Positions 24,722-32,656 of a stretch of DNA of 43,966 nucleotides are shown here, in pieces. The stretch is taken from the NCBI GenBank assembly GCA_024635875.1, contig JAGXIC010000112.1, forward strand, positions 1 to 43,966, given 5' to 3'. How positions within the stretch are numbered: position 1 is the first letter of the stretch; each line of letters opens with the position of its first letter. Source of the DNA: Pricia sp. Lineage in GTDB: Bacteria; Bacteroidota; Bacteroidia; Flavobacteriales; Flavobacteriaceae. The notes below the pieces were generated by a model. That model was not told where the DNA came from, did no database searches, and was given only the letters and a program-made list of their open reading frames with translations. The translations under genes were made by a program, and so were the position numbers.

Positions 24722-24729
24722 TATTTTTG
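24722..24729 (+). promoter_or_regulatory. Bacteroidota -7 box for the OmpA-family gene
   Basis: TATTTTTG is an exact TAnnTTTG match, 20 bases before the ATG at 24749. No -33 TTG was found at the usual spacing. Confidence 0.35.
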
Positions 24730-24748
24730 AGGAAGTTAACCCATAACT

Positions 24749-25873
24749 ATGGTTTCCTTTCCCAGCCAAAGAAATAGCATCCTTCTTTTTAATCTCCTCT
24801 TTTCATTTTTGGTATCCTCCCAAAACTTGATTAAAAATCCCAGTTTTGAAGCATTTGTCCAGTGTCCCGAACGTTTGGGAAAGTTCGATACGGATGTCGT
24901 TTCGTGGACGACGCCGACCGAAGGCTCTACCGACTATTTTAACGCCTGTAGCGCATCCATGGGCACCCCGAAAAATTTCAACGGCGAACAAACCTCTGAT
25001 TTTGGAAAAGGCTATGCAGGATTCTACCTGTACGCCCCCGACGATTATCGCGAATATGTACAGGCCGAACTGACCCGTCCGTTGGAAAAAGGCAGAACAT
25101 ACCAAGTCTCGTTTTATATAAGCCTGGCCGAGCGTTCCGATTTCGCCATCAAGGAATTCGGCGTGTTATTCGCCAAGGATAAACTGACAATTCCCATTAA
25201 AAGAGAACTCTCCAAATCCCACTGGTACCGGCAAAAGGGAAACGCTTATTCCTATCTGGAAATCGGCTACACCAACTTCTACTCCGATACCCAAGATTGG
25301 ATTCCCGTTAGCACCCGCTTCGTGGCAAAGGGAACCGAAAAATATATGATTTTGGGCAATTTCAAGAACAATGCCCGTACCCGAAAGTTCAAGACCGAAT
25401 ATACGGCCAAGCAGGGGGCCTATTATTATGTGGATATGGTCGAGGTGAAAGCGGCCGAAGCTGCCGATACTGCTTCCAATGAAAATTCCGTTCAAAGTAT
25501 CGATACGGAAAAAGACAGTTTTAGGTTGGATAAAACCCATGTTTTCGCGAACGTTCTTTTCGGTTTCGACCATTTCGAAGTCCTTGAATCGGCCGCTGAT
25601 GAAATACATCGGATATTCGATTATCTTCAGGCCAACCAGGCTTTGCACATTGTCATAAGCGGCCATACCGATTCCAAAGGAACAGATGATTACAACCAGC
25701 AGCTATCTGGCAAAAGGGCCAAAGCAGTAGCGGATTGTTTGATACAAATGGGGATACCAGAAAAACGAATTATTTGGAAGGGTCGCGGCGGAGAACGGCC
25801 TATAGCATCAAATGATTCCAAAGAAGGAAGGAAACGCAATCGGAGAGTGGAGTTCGTGATTAGGGAACCTTAA
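24749..25873 (+). CDS. OmpA-family peptidoglycan-binding protein with N-terminal beta-sandwich domain
   Basis: The 374-residue protein has a signal peptide (start MVSFPSQRNSILLFNLLFSF). An N-terminal domain of about 210 residues begins NLIKNPSFEAF and looks like a jelly-roll, carbohydrate-binding-like module (RPLEKGRTYQVSFYISLAER). After a low-complexity linker, residues of about 260-374 form an OmpA/MotB domain: FGFDHFEVLESAADEIHRI, HIVISGHTDSKGTDDYNQQL, then SGKRAKAVADCL and GRKRNRRVEFVI. The Asp and Arg that bind peptidoglycan diaminopimelate are in place. It likely links the outer membrane or surface to the cell wall. The N-terminal fusion is common in Bacteroidota gliding and envelope proteins, but its ligand is unknown. 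Confidence 0.87.
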   Translation: MVSFPSQRNSILLFNLLFSFLVSSQNLIKNPSFEAFVQCPERLGKFDTDVVSWTTPTEGSTDYFNACSASMGTPKNFNGEQTSDFGKGYAGFYLYAPDDYREYVQAELTRPLEKGRTYQVSFYISLAERSDFAIKEFGVLFAKDKLTIPIKRELSKSHWYRQKGNAYSYLEIGYTNFYSDTQDWIPVSTRFVAKGTEKYMILGNFKNNARTRKFKTEYTAKQGAYYYVDMVEVKAAEAADTASNENSVQSIDTEKDSFRLDKTHVFANVLFGFDHFEVLESAADEIHRIFDYLQANQALHIVISGHTDSKGTDDYNQQLSGKRAKAVADCLIQMGIPEKRIIWKGRGGERPIASNDSKEGRKRNRRVEFVIREP

Positions 25874-25926
25874 ATTTGAATAATCAAAGGCGTACTATTT
25901 TTAGAATTTGGAATTTGAAATTTTAA

Positions 25927-26715
25927 TCAATAATCCGAATACTCGGTAGGATAAAGCAACAATTTATCCGCCTTACTCATATTGTTCTGGTATTGCGGGT
26001 CTGTGGAAAGCTCGCCCCATTTTTTCGACCCGAAAAAGGATTTCCAAACGGCATCCCGCTTTTCCATATTCGGATACGTGGTCATATACATGAGGTTCGG
26101 CATTCGGTCTCCGGAAAGTACTTCCGCATAGAAAACGGCATTGGCGCCCAAAGATTCGAAAAGTTCGATTTCGCCACCCTTGTTGAACATGGCCACTTTG
26201 TTTTGATACGTCGCCTCCGTTGGCGATTCGTAGCTGCGAAGCTCATAGACCCTGTCTTTTCTATCGCCTTGTACTTCGGAGGGTTTCATTTGGGGCATTC
26301 CGGTAAAGGCACGCATCAAGACGGAGTTGATTCGCTCGTACGGCGGCTCGTCATATTTAGCGTTAACGTAGTCCGACCCAGTGGTCATGTACGTTTTGTC
26401 CTGTGCCAGCATATCGTCCAAAGTTTCGAACTGTTCCAACGAAACAAAAGGAATCAGGACAAATAATTTATTCGCGGTCAAAAAGTTGTTGGGCCGATAC
26501 TTAAAAACGCCTACGTTTTCGATACCCGCACGTTTCAGCGCCGGCAGATAGGCACTTTTTAGATAGGTGTCCATAACGCTATCTTGCTTTTCGTTTTGAA
26601 GCGTAAAGGTTTTTAACTGGTAGTATTGGCGATTTTGCTCCTGGGAATAGCCATTTGAGCTCATGGCAACGATTAAGATAAGGGTCGGAAAGAAGGCAAA
26701 AAGATTATTTTTCAT
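25927..26715 (-). CDS. NIPSNAP-family secreted protein
   Basis: The 262-residue protein has a signal peptide (MKNNLFAFFPTLILIVAMSS, then NGYSQ). Two ferredoxin-like NIPSNAP modules follow. The first begins YYQLKTFTLQNEKQDSVMDT and the second VYELRSYESPTEATYQNKVA, with the typical WKSFFGSKKWGEL segment before the end. The family is widespread with unknown molecular role. It is transcribed alone from a -7 box at 26738-26745 and converges with the OmpA-family gene, leaving a 53-bp gap. Confidence 0.85.
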   Translation of the reverse strand: MKNNLFAFFPTLILIVAMSSNGYSQEQNRQYYQLKTFTLQNEKQDSVMDTYLKSAYLPALKRAGIENVGVFKYRPNNFLTANKLFVLIPFVSLEQFETLDDMLAQDKTYMTTGSDYVNAKYDEPPYERINSVLMRAFTGMPQMKPSEVQGDRKDRVYELRSYESPTEATYQNKVAMFNKGGEIELFESLGANAVFYAEVLSGDRMPNLMYMTTYPNMEKRDAVWKSFFGSKKWGELSTDPQYQNNMSKADKLLLYPTEYSDY

Positions 26716-26737
26716 AGAAATTTCTATTGGTATCTCC

Positions 26738-26745
26738 CAAACTTA
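26738..26745 (-). promoter_or_regulatory. Bacteroidota -7 box for the NIPSNAP gene
   Basis: On the minus strand this reads TAAGTTTG, an exact TAnnTTTG match, about 22 bases before the ATG at 26715. No TTG is seen at -33. Confidence 0.4.
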
Positions 26746-26918
26746 GCAAAGTTCAGGCATATAAGCACGGTTATCGGTTGATTTTTCTATTTAAAATAGC
26801 CTATCAAAACAAATTCCACGTAAATTGCAGACCGTCAACTTAAAAAATCAATTGGCAAGCCACTGGTTCACTAATCCACAAGCGCATCGATTCCTAACCC
26901 AATAACTCCTAGTCACTA

Positions 26919-27680
26919 ATGGATCTTAATCTGGCAGTACTCATAGACGGCGACAACATCCCTTCGGCCTACGTCAAGGAAATGATGCAAGAGATCGCCA
27001 AATACGGCAACCCGACCATCAAGCGTATCTATGGCGATTGGACGAACCCGCGGTTGGGGAAGTGGAAGAACATCCTCTTGGAAAACGCCATAACGCCCAT
27101 TCAACAATACGGCTACACCCAGGGTAAGAACGCGACCGATTCGGCCATGATCATCGATGCGATGGATATTCTGTACTCGGGAAAGGTAAACGGGTTCTGC
27201 ATCGTGAGCAGCGACAGTGATTTTACGCGTTTGGCGACAAGACTTCGGGAAGCGGGTATGCAGGTGTTTGGTATCGGCGAAAAGAAAACCCCGAACCCGT
27301 TTATCGTGGCATGCGACCGATTTATCTACATCGAGATATTGAAAAAGCCGGAAAGCACTGCGTCCACTGATTCGAGAGATACGCCTACCTCGAAAAGCGG
27401 TGTTGAAAAAATCACGCCCAAAGACCTTCGGTTCATTGCCACGACCATTGACGATGTATCCGACGACGATGGCTGGGCCTTTATGGGCGATGTGGGCAGT
27501 CTTTTGCAGAAAAAACAGCCGAATTTCGACTCCCGGAACTACGGATTCCAAAAATTGACGCCGCTAATTTCCTCCATTCCCCATTTTGAGATCGAACGCC
27601 GCGAAGATGCAAAGGGCCGAAAGAAACTGGTCTATGTCAAAATCAAGGAAAAGGAGCGCACCGGCCGCAAGAAAAAATAA
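26919..27680 (+). CDS. NYN-domain protein with C-terminal OST-HTH/LOTUS-like domain
   Basis: The 253-residue protein has a PIN-like NYN nuclease fold at about 1-140, with acidic residues in AVLIDGDNIPSAY, NATDSAMIIDAMDILY and CIVSSDSDFTRLATRLREAG. After a Ser/Thr/Asp linker, residues 170-240 (DVSDDDGWAFMGDVGSLLQK, then FDSRNYGFQKLTPLISSI) form an OST-HTH/LOTUS domain, known in eukaryotes and bacteria to bind RNA, including G-rich RNA. The tail is very basic (KIKEKERTGRKKK). The likely role is RNA binding or cleavage; the target is unknown. The divergent gene is the NIPSNAP protein, 203 bp away. Confidence 0.88.
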   Translation: MDLNLAVLIDGDNIPSAYVKEMMQEIAKYGNPTIKRIYGDWTNPRLGKWKNILLENAITPIQQYGYTQGKNATDSAMIIDAMDILYSGKVNGFCIVSSDSDFTRLATRLREAGMQVFGIGEKKTPNPFIVACDRFIYIEILKKPESTASTDSRDTPTSKSGVEKITPKDLRFIATTIDDVSDDDGWAFMGDVGSLLQKKQPNFDSRNYGFQKLTPLISSIPHFEIERREDAKGRKKLVYVKIKEKERTGRKKK

Positions 27681-27754
27681 AGCGGGTACCGTTAATAAAG
27701 AGCCTATCCGAAAATACGAATCTTCATACTAGACATCCTTTAGGTAGAAACTTG

Positions 27755-27762
27755 TATATTTA
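27755..27762 (+). promoter_or_regulatory. Near-consensus -7 box for the small secreted protein
   Basis: TATATTTA matches TAnnTTTG except at the last base and lies 40 bases before the ATG at 27802. It sits inside a small palindrome CTTGTA-TATT-TACAAG (27751-27766). No -33 TTG was identified. Confidence 0.25.
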
Positions 27763-27801
27763 CAAGACGAAAAATAAACAAATCTTTTAATTACGAACAC
27801 C

Positions 27802-28230
27802 ATGAAACTAACCAAGGTCAAAAGCCGGATATCCCTAATCGTTGCCATACTTTGTCTTATTTCACTATCACCTGTGATGGCCATTTCTCAGCATTCTACC
27901 GATATCGTTACCGAATCCAGTCTAATAGCCGATAAGTTCGTCGGCGGTTGGAGCTATACCGTTGAGGGGGCTCCTGAAAGCTATAAAAAGGGACTTCTGG
28001 TCATCGTAAAAGTAGGTGATGGGTATAAGGTGCAATTCCAGGTCGATGGTGGTACCCTATTGGGCGATAACGTAAGGGTCAAAGGCAGTACAATAAGTTT
28101 CGACGTCATGGTCGAGGGCGCTAAAGTAGCTATAACCCTAACCGTTAAAGGCGATACTATCTCGGGTAAGAGCACATCTTCGGAAGGTTCCTATTCGATA
28201 AAAGGCGAGAAGACCCTTTCTATGGATTGA
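27802..28230 (+). CDS. Small secreted protein of unknown function
   Basis: The 142-residue protein has a signal peptide (MKLTKVKSRISLIVAILCLI ... SPVMAIS). The mature part of about 115 residues is a run of short beta strands (GWSYTVEG, GLLVIVKVGDGYKVQFQV, TISFDVMVEGAKVAITLTVK, GDTISGKSTSSEGSYSIKG), suggesting a small beta-sandwich or lipocalin-like barrel. No family is recognised. It has its own leader and is followed by a 118-bp gap before the amidohydrolase lipoprotein. Confidence 0.75.
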   Translation: MKLTKVKSRISLIVAILCLISLSPVMAISQHSTDIVTESSLIADKFVGGWSYTVEGAPESYKKGLLVIVKVGDGYKVQFQVDGGTLLGDNVRVKGSTISFDVMVEGAKVAITLTVKGDTISGKSTSSEGSYSIKGEKTLSMD

Positions 28231-28348
28231 TCGATAGCTGACAAAATAGTCTCTAGGCCCAAAGGCTTGTAAAACGATTATTTTGCCCTTTCAGCGTATA
28301 CGTCTTGCCAACCTATTCAGGGATGGCAAGCGGTAAAGCTCCAAGAAA

Positions 28349-29965
28349 ATGAAAAAAATCCTGCCCCTATTTTTACTTTTTCTTACTGGTTGTGAATACC
28401 TCAAGGAAAAAGTGGACCTCGTCATTGTTAACGCCAACATCTACACCGTGGATAAAGGTTTTTCAAAAGCGGAAGCCTTTGCGGTCCATAAAGGAAAATT
28501 TATTGCGGTCGGTTCCACTGAAGAAATACGCGACCAATATACCAGCGACCAATTGGTTGACGCCGATGGGCGCACCATTACCCCCGGACTTATCGATGCA
28601 CATTGCCATTTTTACAGGTTGGGACTTAACCAACAAGTGGTCGACCTCACGGGCACCAAAAGCTTCGAGGAGGTATTGGAGCGCGTGGAGCGATTCCAAC
28701 GAGAAAATCCCAAGAACTTTATTTTAGGAAGGGGATGGGATCAGAACGACTGGGAAAACCAGGAATATCCTACCCGAAAAGAACTCGACAAACTTTTTCC
28801 AAATACCCCTGTGGCGCTTCGTCGTATCGATGGGCATGCCATGCTCGTCAACAAGGTTGCGTTGGATGCTGCGGGCATCGACTGGAGTACCCAAGTCGAA
28901 GGAGGTGAAATCGTCAAGGGGTCTATGGGCATCACCGGAGTGCTTATCGATAACCCCATGCAGCTGATCGATTCCATTATGCCCGAACCCGATTTGGAAA
29001 CCCGGGTCGAAGCTTTAAAAGATGCCGAACGCATTTGTTTGAACCACGGCCTAACCACGGTCAACGATGCGGGACTAGACCGTTCGACCATTGAGCTCAT
29101 CGACAGCCTACAGCAGACCGGCGAGCTTTCCATACGGGTATATGCCATGGTGAGCAATACCCCTGAAAACGTAAATCACTACATCTATCAAGGCCCGATA
29201 AAGACCGACCGCCTGAACGTCCGCTCCGTAAAAGTATATGCCGATGGCGCTTTGGGATCTAGAGGTGCCAATCTCAAGGAACCTTATTCCGATAAATGGG
29301 GACACTTTGGTGCCATGGTCACTCCCATCGAAGATATCGAGGACTTGGCCAGGCGGCTCGCGATCTCTGAATATCAGATGAACACCCATGCTATTGGAGA
29401 CTCCGCCAATGCAGTAGTGTTGCGGACCTACCAAAAGGTTTTAAACGATAGTTCCGACCGCCGCTGGAAGGTCGAGCATGCACAGGTCATTGATTCCGTC
29501 GATTTTAAGTATTTCGGAAAAAACAGCATTCCCTCCGTTCAGCCTACCCATGCCACGAGTGACATGTACTGGGCTGAAGAGCGTTTGGGGGAAGAACGGA
29601 TGCCAGGTGCCTACGCGTTTAAAAAACTTTTGGACCAAGCGGGTATGGTCGCCTTGGGAACTGACTTTCCCGTGGAGGATGTGAGTCCGTTTCTAACCTT
29701 CTACGCCGCCGTGACCCGAAAAGATATTGACGGAAATCCAAAAGAGGGATTCCAGATGCAAGATGCTCTTAGCCGCGAGGAAGCCTTGAGGGGTATGACT
29801 ATTTGGGCCGCGTATTCGAACTTCGAGGAAGATGAAAAAGGAAGTATCGAAGTGGGGAAATTTGCCGATTTCGTTATCTACGACAAGGATATGATGGAGA
29901 TACCAGTGCAGGAAATTCCAACGGTCATGGCCGAGCAGACCTTTGTAAACGGGGTTACGCGGTAA
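28349..29965 (+). CDS. YtcJ-like amidohydrolase, predicted lipoprotein
   Basis: The 538-residue protein begins with a short lipoprotein signal (MKKILPLFLLFLTGC). The rest is a metal-dependent amidohydrolase of the YtcJ/amidohydrolase-3 type: composite beta domain (VDLVIVNANIYTVDKGF), HxH metal site in TPGLIDAHCHFYRLG at about residues 85-87, RGWDQNDW, VKVYADGALGSRGA, MNTHAIGDSANAVVL, KVEHAQVIDS, and GTDFPVEDVSPF near the C-terminus. YtcJ relatives hydrolyse C-N bonds; the substrate is unknown. Lipid anchoring puts it in the envelope, unlike cytosolic family members. An intrinsic terminator lies 8 bases after the stop and is shared with the convergent DUF2911 gene. Confidence 0.88.
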   Translation: MKKILPLFLLFLTGCEYLKEKVDLVIVNANIYTVDKGFSKAEAFAVHKGKFIAVGSTEEIRDQYTSDQLVDADGRTITPGLIDAHCHFYRLGLNQQVVDLTGTKSFEEVLERVERFQRENPKNFILGRGWDQNDWENQEYPTRKELDKLFPNTPVALRRIDGHAMLVNKVALDAAGIDWSTQVEGGEIVKGSMGITGVLIDNPMQLIDSIMPEPDLETRVEALKDAERICLNHGLTTVNDAGLDRSTIELIDSLQQTGELSIRVYAMVSNTPENVNHYIYQGPIKTDRLNVRSVKVYADGALGSRGANLKEPYSDKWGHFGAMVTPIEDIEDLARRLAISEYQMNTHAIGDSANAVVLRTYQKVLNDSSDRRWKVEHAQVIDSVDFKYFGKNSIPSVQPTHATSDMYWAEERLGEERMPGAYAFKKLLDQAGMVALGTDFPVEDVSPFLTFYAAVTRKDIDGNPKEGFQMQDALSREEALRGMTIWAAYSNFEEDEKGSIEVGKFADFVIYDKDMMEIPVQEIPTVMAEQTFVNGVTR

Positions 29966-29972
29966 ACAAAAA

Positions 29973-30002
29973 AAAACCGAAGACAAAACAGCCTTCGGTT
30001 TT
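29973..30002. terminator. Bidirectional intrinsic terminator
   Basis: The arms AAAACCGAAG (29973-29982) and CTTCGGTTTT (29993-30002) are perfectly complementary around a 10-base loop. A runs lead in and T runs follow, so it can end both the amidohydrolase transcript and the convergent DUF2911 transcript. Confidence 0.85.
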
Positions 30003-30025
30003 CCGATTATAAGGGTTTCAGGAAA

Positions 30026-30571
30026 TTACATTTTCATCATGATCGGCACGGCAACCCGGGTCTTGTCCCATCCCATGACCATGTGGGCGCCACCGTCCAC
30101 TTCCTTGAAGGCGATGGAAAATTCTTCCAAGGACTTTCCATTCGAACTACTCGGAACTTTCACTCGGGCCACATCGGCACCTTCGTCGTAACTGTAAGCA
30201 CCCCACTGGTTGAGGTTCTTGTTGAGGGCAACGGTCCATTCCTCTTGTCCGGGTATGGTAAACAGCGAATACGTGCCTGCCTTGATATTCTTTCCTCCGA
30301 AACTAACATCTTGGTAAAAGGTAATTTCAGGGGCTTCGTTCGCACCTGTTCGCCAAACTTTTCCATCGGGGGCAAGTTCGGCCATAGACCTTCCTTTCAG
30401 TTGGGGCCTACTGTAAACGACACGAACCGTTTTATTGGCTTCTTTGTAGCTGGTCGGGAAGGCCGCCATATCCATGGGGCTTTTATCCATTCCGCTAAAT
30501 TCTTGTGCAATCGCCTCTGTTGAAAAGGCCAGTGCAAATGCCATAAAGGCCATTGTACATACTTTTTTCAT
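30026..30571 (-). CDS. DUF2911 family exported protein
   Basis: The 181-residue protein has a signal peptide (MKKVCTMAFMAFALAFSTEA then IAQE). The mature part has the DUF2911 pattern: VRVVYSRPQLKGR, then DGKVWRTGANEAPEITFYQD, IKAGTYSLFTIPG and EEWTVALNKNLNQWGAYSYD. The family is frequent in Bacteroidota and has no known function. It is transcribed alone; the upstream region to asnB (30572-30858) is AT-rich and holds no gene. Confidence 0.9.
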   Translation of the reverse strand: MKKVCTMAFMAFALAFSTEAIAQEFSGMDKSPMDMAAFPTSYKEANKTVRVVYSRPQLKGRSMAELAPDGKVWRTGANEAPEITFYQDVSFGGKNIKAGTYSLFTIPGQEEWTVALNKNLNQWGAYSYDEGADVARVKVPSSSNGKSLEEFSIAFKEVDGGAHMVMGWDKTRVAVPIMMKM

Positions 30572-30858
30572 AATGGTGTTTGATTCAACCTGAAGTGATT
30601 TCAGGATCGTTAAAAGATTAAAATATTATTTCCGTTAAAACTAATTGGATTTCCCCATTTTTTCTACTAAAAAGTCGTTAAATTTCACGCTTCTTACATT
30701 CTGATGTTCTAAAGCATTTTTTGGGTATGTAAGAATTATGAATTATAACAAAATATAACAAATATAAAATAATTTATAACCTACATTAGATTTCAGGTTT
30801 TATATTAGAACTTTCCTTCTCATCTTTGCTTTTAAATTAATATTAAACGAACAAAATC

Positions 30859-32529
30859 ATGTGTGGAATTGTATGTGCATTCGATATAAAGGAAAGCAGT
30901 GAGGTCTTACGCCCGCAATTATTGGAAATGTCTAAAAAAGTGAGGCACCGCGGTCCGGATTGGAGCGGTATCTATGCCGATGAGAAAGCGCTGATGGCGC
31001 ATGAGCGACTGGCCATTGTGGATCCGGCCTCGGGAAAGCAGCCGTTGTTCAGTCCCGATAAAAAACTGGTCCTCGCCGCCAACGGTGAAATTTATAACCA
31101 CAGGGAATTGCGCAAGCAGTTCGAGGGCAACTATGATTTTCAAACGGAATCTGATTGTGAGGTTATTTTGGCCCTGTACCAGAAAAAGGGAGTCGATTTT
31201 CTCGACGAGATGAACGGCATCTTCGGTTTTGCCATTTATGATACCGAAAAGGACGAATATTTCATCGCCCGAGATCATATGGGCATCATCCCTTTATATA
31301 TAGGATGGGATAAAAACGGCACCTTTTACGTGGCCTCTGAACTGAAGGCTTTGGAAGGTACTTGCACTAAAATCCAGTTATTTCCTCCAGGGCACTACAT
31401 GCACAGTAAGGACGGGGAATTGAAAAAATGGTATTCAAGGGATTGGATGGAGTACGATGCCGTAAAGGATAATGAAACTAGCATACAGGAAATCAAAAAA
31501 GCCTTGGAAGCCGCCGTGCACCGTCAGTTGATGTCCGATGTGCCTTATGGAGTCCTGCTTTCCGGTGGATTGGATTCGTCCGTTACTTCGGCCATCGCCA
31601 AAAAATATGCCCAAAAGCGTATTGAATCCGACGATACCACGGATGCCTGGTGGCCGCAATTGCACTCGTTTTCCGTAGGCTTGGACGGCTCGCCCGATCT
31701 TGCCGCCGCACAAAAAGTGGCCGACCATATCGGCACGGTACACCACGAGATAAAGTTTACCATTCAAGAAGGTCTGGATGCTATAAAGGATGTCGTCTAC
31801 AACTTGGAAACCTATGATATTACTACGATTCGAGCCTCGACCCCGATGTACCTGATGGCACGCGTCATCAAGTCCATGGGTATAAAAATGGTACTTTCGG
31901 GCGAAGGTGCCGATGAACTTTTCGGGGGGTATCTGTATTTTCACAAAGCGCCCAATGATAAGGAATTCCACGAAGAAACCGTTCGAAAGTTAAGCAAGCT
32001 GCACATGTACGACTGCCTGCGCGCCAACAAATCTTTGGCCGCTTGGGGCATCGAAGGCCGCGTACCGTTTTTGGACAAGGAATTTATGGATGTCGCCATG
32101 CGCATCAATCCCAAGGACAAGATGATCAACGGCGAGCGCATGGAAAAATGGGTGGTGCGGAAAGCTTTTGAAGACATGCTGCCCGCAAGCGTGGCCTGGC
32201 GTCAAAAAGAACAGTTTTCCGATGGTGTAGGCTACAGTTGGATAGACACCCTAAAGGAAGTCGTCAACGAAGAAGTGTCTAACGAGCAATTGGCCAATGC
32301 CAAATTCCGGTATCCTTTACAGACCCCTACCTCGAAAGAAGAATTCTACTATCGGTCTATCTTCGAATCACATTTCCCCTCCGACGCCGCAGCCTTATGC
32401 GTGCCACAGGAAGCCTCGGTAGCCTGTAGTACACAGATTGCGCTGGAATGGGACGAAGCTTTCAAAAATATGAACGATCCATCGGGTAGGGCAGTGGCCA
32501 AAGTGCATACGGATGCCTATCAAAAATAG
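30859..32529 (+). CDS. asnB: Asparagine synthase B (glutamine-hydrolysing)
   Basis: The 556-residue cytosolic enzyme starts MCGIVCAFD, leaving Cys2 as the N-terminal glutamine-hydrolysing nucleophile. The class II amidotransferase domain (about 1-200) contains RHRGPDWSG, HERLAIVDP and ANGEIYNH. The synthetase domain has the PP-loop SGGLDSSV near residue 235, then LSGEGADELFGGY and EGRVPFLDKEFMDVA. It makes asparagine from aspartate, glutamine and ATP. Length is normal for AsnB. A strong terminator lies 50 bases after the stop. The upstream leader has only a near-consensus -7 box (CATCTTTG around 30821-30828). Confidence 0.96.
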   Translation: MCGIVCAFDIKESSEVLRPQLLEMSKKVRHRGPDWSGIYADEKALMAHERLAIVDPASGKQPLFSPDKKLVLAANGEIYNHRELRKQFEGNYDFQTESDCEVILALYQKKGVDFLDEMNGIFGFAIYDTEKDEYFIARDHMGIIPLYIGWDKNGTFYVASELKALEGTCTKIQLFPPGHYMHSKDGELKKWYSRDWMEYDAVKDNETSIQEIKKALEAAVHRQLMSDVPYGVLLSGGLDSSVTSAIAKKYAQKRIESDDTTDAWWPQLHSFSVGLDGSPDLAAAQKVADHIGTVHHEIKFTIQEGLDAIKDVVYNLETYDITTIRASTPMYLMARVIKSMGIKMVLSGEGADELFGGYLYFHKAPNDKEFHEETVRKLSKLHMYDCLRANKSLAAWGIEGRVPFLDKEFMDVAMRINPKDKMINGERMEKWVVRKAFEDMLPASVAWRQKEQFSDGVGYSWIDTLKEVVNEEVSNEQLANAKFRYPLQTPTSKEEFYYRSIFESHFPSDAAALCVPQEASVACSTQIALEWDEAFKNMNDPSGRAVAKVHTDAYQK

Positions 32530-32579
32530 CTACTTTTTCCACATTTTTTGTTGATAACTTCGAACCTATTCGATATCCC

Positions 32580-32604
32580 AAAACCCTATGTTTCATAGGG
32601 TTTT
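32580..32604 (+). terminator. Intrinsic terminator of asnB
   Basis: AAAACCCTATG (32580-32590) and CATAGGGTTTT (32594-32604) are perfectly complementary around a TTT loop. It sits immediately before the gyrB -7 box. Confidence 0.8.
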
Positions 32605-32607
32605 GCG

Positions 32608-32615
32608 TATATTTG
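32608..32615 (+). promoter_or_regulatory. Bacteroidota -7 box for gyrB
   Basis: TATATTTG is an exact TAnnTTTG match, about 41 bases before the gyrB ATG. The -33 position would fall inside the asnB terminator hairpin, where no TTG is present. Confidence 0.5.
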
Positions 32616-32656
32616 CAGGATTGCTAAATTAAGTTTAGAAACAACCTTAAAATCTT

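Noticed and set aside
26916-27551. 211-codon frame antisense to the NYN gene
   Set aside because: The plus strand encodes a clear NYN/LOTUS protein across the same bases; the antisense frame has an Arg/His-rich shadow composition and no family features.
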